Below are positions 57,943-64,000 of a stretch of DNA of 64,000 nucleotides, piece by piece. The position numbers were made by a program, and so were the translations under genes. The notes under the pieces were generated by a model. It was not told the DNA's origin, did no database searches, and saw nothing but the letters and a program-made list of their open reading frames with translations. The stretch is from Phanerodontia chrysosporium (taxonomy: Eukaryota; Basidiomycota; Agaricomycetes; Polyporales; Phanerochaetaceae): contig MJGA01000005.1 of NCBI GenBank assembly GCA_001910725.1, positions 1,612,001 through 1,676,000 on the forward strand, given 5' to 3'. Position 1 is the first letter of the stretch, and each line of letters opens with the position of its first letter.

Positions 57943-59462
57943 TCATACACGCTCGATAGCCTCGACTTCGGCCTTCTCATCGCTCTTGTATGTAGGCGAC
58001 GGCGAGGCGTGCGGGGCGGGCTGGCGACGCTCGACATTGGACGACGGCGCGGGTGCGCCGATGCCGCTGTGCTCCGCATGCGCAAGGTGGCCGACCATCG
58101 CGTCGACATGCGGCGGCGTGATCACTGCAAATGCGCTATCAGCAAACGAACAGGACCGGCGGCCGAGGGGAGGGAACGCACCGCGCGACGAGTCGGCGAG
58201 GAAGAACTCGTGGAAGGTCGCCGCGAGGAGCGTCGCGGGGATGTTCGTGAGCGCGGCGATCGCGGCGTAGGACCCGCCGGCGGCAGGCGTGCCCCAGATC
58301 GCCATGACCGCGAGGCGTGTGCCAAGGTCGCGCGCCGTGTTCGTCGAGAGTCCGAACGGGCGAGTAGCCCCAGATGCACATCGAGCTGTTCGCGCCTGTC
58401 AGCCCGGGCCGTTGCCTCAAGCGGAACGAGCGGAACGCACTAGGAGAAGGAGACGATCCACGGCCCCGCGGCCGGCGGCACAAGGAAGTTCGTCGGGTCC
58501 ATGCAGCTCCAGATGACGAGGCCGATGAGGAAGTCCTGGAGTGCGCGCGTCAGCACCGTCCGCACCGGCAGAGGGGTGCCGCGGAATACGTACACAGACG
58601 AACTCGTTCAGGAGGACTTGGCCGAGGTTCGAGCCCGCGGGCGCGTAGAGCGCAAAGATGCCTGCGAGGCCCTGCGGTGTGAACATGACAGAGTCCCACT
58701 TTGCCCTCCGCGAGCAGCGCGGCCTCCGTCGCGCGGATGTTCACACGCCACTGCACGTACACGAAGAGCGCGGCGAGGAAGGCACCGAGAATTTGCGCGA
58801 CGATGTATCTAGGTCGGGACGCATCAATATACTGATTGTCCCCCAGCAGATAATTGAGGCGTACCGGCATGCCTTGACGACAGGGAAGCCGCGATATAGG
58901 ACCTGGCAGATAGTGACCGCGGGGTTGAAGTGTCCACCGGAGGTGGAGCCGCACGTCTGGGGATGACAGGCGTGAAGAAGAAAGGATGTGGGGAGCGAAA
59001 GAATGCAGAACATACGATAAGTGCGAACAAGATGCCAAATGCGTACGCAAAGCCGATTTGGAGGACCGCTGCATCGGGTTGATTAGCCATGACAGCGAAG
59101 AGGCGGGGATGAGGGCTACATACAGGAGATCGACTCATTTGCGATGTTCCCGATAACGAAGCCCGCGGTCGAGCCGACGCCTGCGCCATACTCAGCACTG
59201 CGTTCTCACAGATATGAACGGAATGCCGCGTACCAGCGTACACGTAGAAGAACACGCCCATCTGTCATGGAGAGAGATTCGCGATGAGTGGCCAAGCACC
59301 GGGGACGAGCAGCATCTGTGAACGCACCGTCTCCGCGACACACTCGACGAACCAGTGGGCCTGGCGATGGCGATAGCGCTCCCACATGGTGAAGACGCGC
59401 GGGCGGGTCTGGACGTCCGCGAGGTGGACGACGTCCCTGCGGGGGAGCTGGTGCATGGTCAT
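57943..59462 (-). CDS. Aquaporin / major intrinsic protein
   Basis: This is a membrane channel for water and possibly small solutes. The start at 59462 gives MTMHQLPRRDVVHLADVQ, then FTMWERYRHRQAHWFVECVAE on the cytosolic side and the first helix (MGVFFYVYAG). Other helices include AAVLQIGFAYAFGILFALI and YIVAQILGAFLAALFVYV. The first pore motif is intact: GGHFNPAVTICQ (about 58918-58926). The second is STNTARDLGTRLAVMAIWG, with NTA replacing NPA and the selectivity-filter Arg kept. A C-terminal exon follows (VITPPHVDAMVGHLAHAE), ending KAEVEAIERV. About eight short introns interrupt the gene. The NTA form occurs in some basidiomycete aquaporins; transport selectivity cannot be predicted from this alone. 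Confidence 0.85.
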
Positions 59463-61797
59463 CGTGTCGCGCAGCACAGGGGATCACGACTGGAAGAGAA
59501 AGGAAGAGAGTGCGGGCCTGTGCGGATGGAGCGCAGCAAGTAGGGTTGCGCATTTTTTTGATGGCTATATGTAGAGGCAGCGCCAGCCGCGCAGGTCTGC
59601 GTGCGTGGTGCGTCTTGCCGTTGTTGCCCTGCCCGCTTCGCACGATCTGGCGCGGTGAATCTGGGAAAATGGCTTCCGGCACAACGCTCTGGCGCTCAGG
59701 GGCTGCCCGCGGAGCGTGCGGGGTGCGGGGAAATTTGGCTTTGGGCCTGATCGAAGAGGGTTGCGTGCGTGTGCGGGGCCGATCTCCATGAAAGTCGGGC
59801 TCTGCGCTCGCCGTCCTTGGCGGTGTGCTCGCTGCATGTCGCGTCGGGTGCGCGTTCGTGGCTGCCAGCGGCGTGAGGAGTTGTGCTTCTCGAGCGGCAA
59901 GTGGGGTCCCAGCACGGAGAGAGCGCAGACGTACATCCATGTGAGGCACTGCCTAATCCATCGCCTACCGCGTCTCCCTGGCGGTTGGTGGGCCCGCGAG
60001 ATGTGTGCAGCCGGGGATAGGAGGCGTCTTTAGCCCCAGACCTGCTCTTCCTGGCAAGCAGATCACCACGGTGCGGGGCTCATGTGGGCAGTCACGCGTG
60101 TGATGGCGGCGAGGGCTTATCCAGCCGGCTGCGGTCCAGGCGTTCTGCGAGGACACCGTCGCCCGCAGGGCAAGGGTGCAGCGCATTGTCTTCGTCTCAA
60201 CCCGGAAATTTTCTGCCTGCCCGAGTGACACCCACTAGCAGATGCCCAGCGGAGCGTATATCGAATTGGCTGTGCTCATGAGGTCAACGGGAGGGGACGA
60301 ATGCAAGACATGGACGCACTACGCAGCTCCCGAACCAGGAACATTGACGACGTAGGTGAGACCCTGCGAGGAATGTTGAGGCGGAGGGGAGCAACTCGAT
60401 CGGGAAAGAGTTCGAACGTCGGGCAGAGCGGCCCGCTCAGCCTCCGCATCATGTGATGCGCCCTCCACCGCCGCGAAAATGCACGGATAATTTGCCCTTG
60501 ACCACAACGGGCAAGTTCGACGCTTCAGAACATCGTGGATGAGCTCGAGGTTCGTCTGATTGCAGCGTAAATTAAGCAGTGCTGTACGAGGACCCGGCCT
60601 CTGGCGCTTGGCTTGCTGGCTTCTGAACTAGTGAGTCATTTATTCTTGACTCATCCTCCGTGAATAGAGGCTCACCACGCTGTAGAGGCCACTCTGTTTT
60701 ACGCATTATCACGGGGATATTTTGCTATCGTGTCTTTCGGGGACGGTTGTGTTGCCAAGAGATGCCTTGGTCCAGAAAATAGTCGTCTTGGTCCGTACCA
60801 TTTGCGAGAATAATCTAAAAACACGTTGCCCATCTTGTGAGCTCACCAGCCAAGCGACAGGCCCTGCAGCTCTTGCAGTGATCCCGCCGTACGAAAAGAC
60901 CACTGAACGTACGCACCACAGAGCCAGCAAGCATCCGCCCCTAGCACTGCACGATCGCGCGCCACACAGCGATCCACACAGCGAACGACCGCACGGCGGG
61001 AGTGCCAGCTCCCGGGTATCGCACCAGGCACAGACGAGTGGGCACGCTTTCGGGGCCAGACACCGCAAGAAAAAAAAAACTGGAGGATCGCCCGCGGTCA
61101 CGCGCACCCCTATCGCGCCCGTGCCCTCGAACAAGGCCCTTCTCGGCTCTTCTGCGCGTGCCACACCGCAGGACGCAGTGCACCCGGAACGTCTGCCAAG
61201 CATCGGGCGTGCCCTGCGTCCGACGGCGCGTGACCGCACGGCGAGGGTGCGCTTTGGGCTGGGATGCGCTACCAGGCGTTAGTCTCCCCTGCCCGCCTGA
61301 CAGGGCCCCCGGCGCCGCGCGCCGCGGATGAGTCGTGCGTGGTCGCGTCACCGCGGACGCTGTGCGCGCGTGCGCAGAAGCGATGGTCGGGGCAAGGGTA
61401 CCGCGGCCGTCCGGAGAGCTAGTCCTAACACGGTATTCCGCGGGTGAGATCGAATGCGGGGGGTTGGAGCAGGGTGTTTTGCCTTCCGCTCACCAACCTT
61501 CGTACACCTTGTCTTCCCAACCTTGGGCTCTCCTGATGTGGGTACTCGCTGTCTCTCATGGTGGTCGATGGCTAAGAGGAGGTGCTCGGCCTCGGGCACG
61601 AGGTGCGCTTTCACCCCGACTTGTCGTGACTCGTGACATCACGGTTACCTTGCATCGTGCAGGAGTTTGAAGAGAGGGAAAGCGGAGTATGCATAAAGGA
61701 CCAGATAAAATACATGGAGGAGTCGCATATTCTAGGTGAAGCCATGCTAAATCGCATTCAAACAAGAAATATTCTAGGGCAGCCGCTGAACCGTCAA
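59463..61797. other. Intergenic region of 2.3 kb without recognised gene
   Basis: It contains the aquaporin promoter on the left and the 3' flank of ATP sulfurylase on the right. A run of ten A occurs around 61069-61079. Open frames up to about 245 codons are present, but their composition (Arg, Ala, Pro-rich) is what GC-rich non-coding DNA gives. Confidence 0.45.
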
Positions 61798-63931
<2,134 letters not shown>

Positions 63932-64000
63932 GATGATTGCAAGAGAAGATGCTTTTGAGGATAGAACCGGTGTCCGAGGAGTAGATGCTGCTGTAGAGGA

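Noticed and set aside
60709..61351. Overlapping frames of 136-186 codons before ATP sulfurylase
   Set aside because: Composition is that of random GC-rich DNA, and they are on both strands in several phases.

Overview
The window is a stretch of nuclear genome from a filamentous basidiomycete, most likely an Agaricomycete. Genes are split by many GT-AG introns of about 50-55 bases. The coding sequence is GC-rich with a strong G/C bias at third codon positions. Several families are typical of mushroom-forming fungi: a FunK1 kinase, a DUF6533 seven-helix protein and a GH79 glycosidase. No prokaryotic operons, CRISPR arrays or rRNA/tRNA genes were recognised.

Layout. 1-16 kb: the 3' end of an Apn1 AP endonuclease, the cell-fusion protein PRM1, a secreted protein rich in dibasic sites, a Bax-inhibitor protein with two micro-exons, a DUF6533 seven-helix protein, and the mitochondrial protein MDM31, which is divergent from a CFA-synthase-like methyltransferase. 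15-30 kb: an ELL elongation factor, a large coiled-coil membrane protein of unknown function, an FCP1/NIF phosphatase, the Elongator regulator KTI12 and a second, unrelated seven-helix protein. 30-38 kb: two tandem Gfo/Idh/MocA dehydrogenases, a non-autonomous DNA transposon with ~106-110 bp terminal inverted repeats, and a secreted protein whose C-terminal half is six repeats in an A-A-B-A-A-B order. 39-64 kb: a membrane-anchored helical protein, an ankyrin protein, a GH79 hydrolase, a transcription factor joining C2H2 fingers to a Zn2Cys6 cluster, a FunK1 kinase, an aquaporin with NTA as its second pore motif, and ATP sulfurylase.

Most genes are independent housekeeping or signalling genes, with no sign of a biosynthetic cluster. 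The 30-38 kb stretch is the most dynamic, with a tandem duplication, a transposon insertion and repeat expansion next to each other.

Five genes need a single-base change to read through recognisable protein (PRM1, the dibasic secreted protein, BXI1, ELL and FunK1), and most of these breaks lie at or beside short homopolymers. This looks more like residual indel error in a long-read assembly than true gene decay. Exon boundaries were worked out by eye from splice signals and reading frame; those given with single-base precision closed in frame, the others are approximate.
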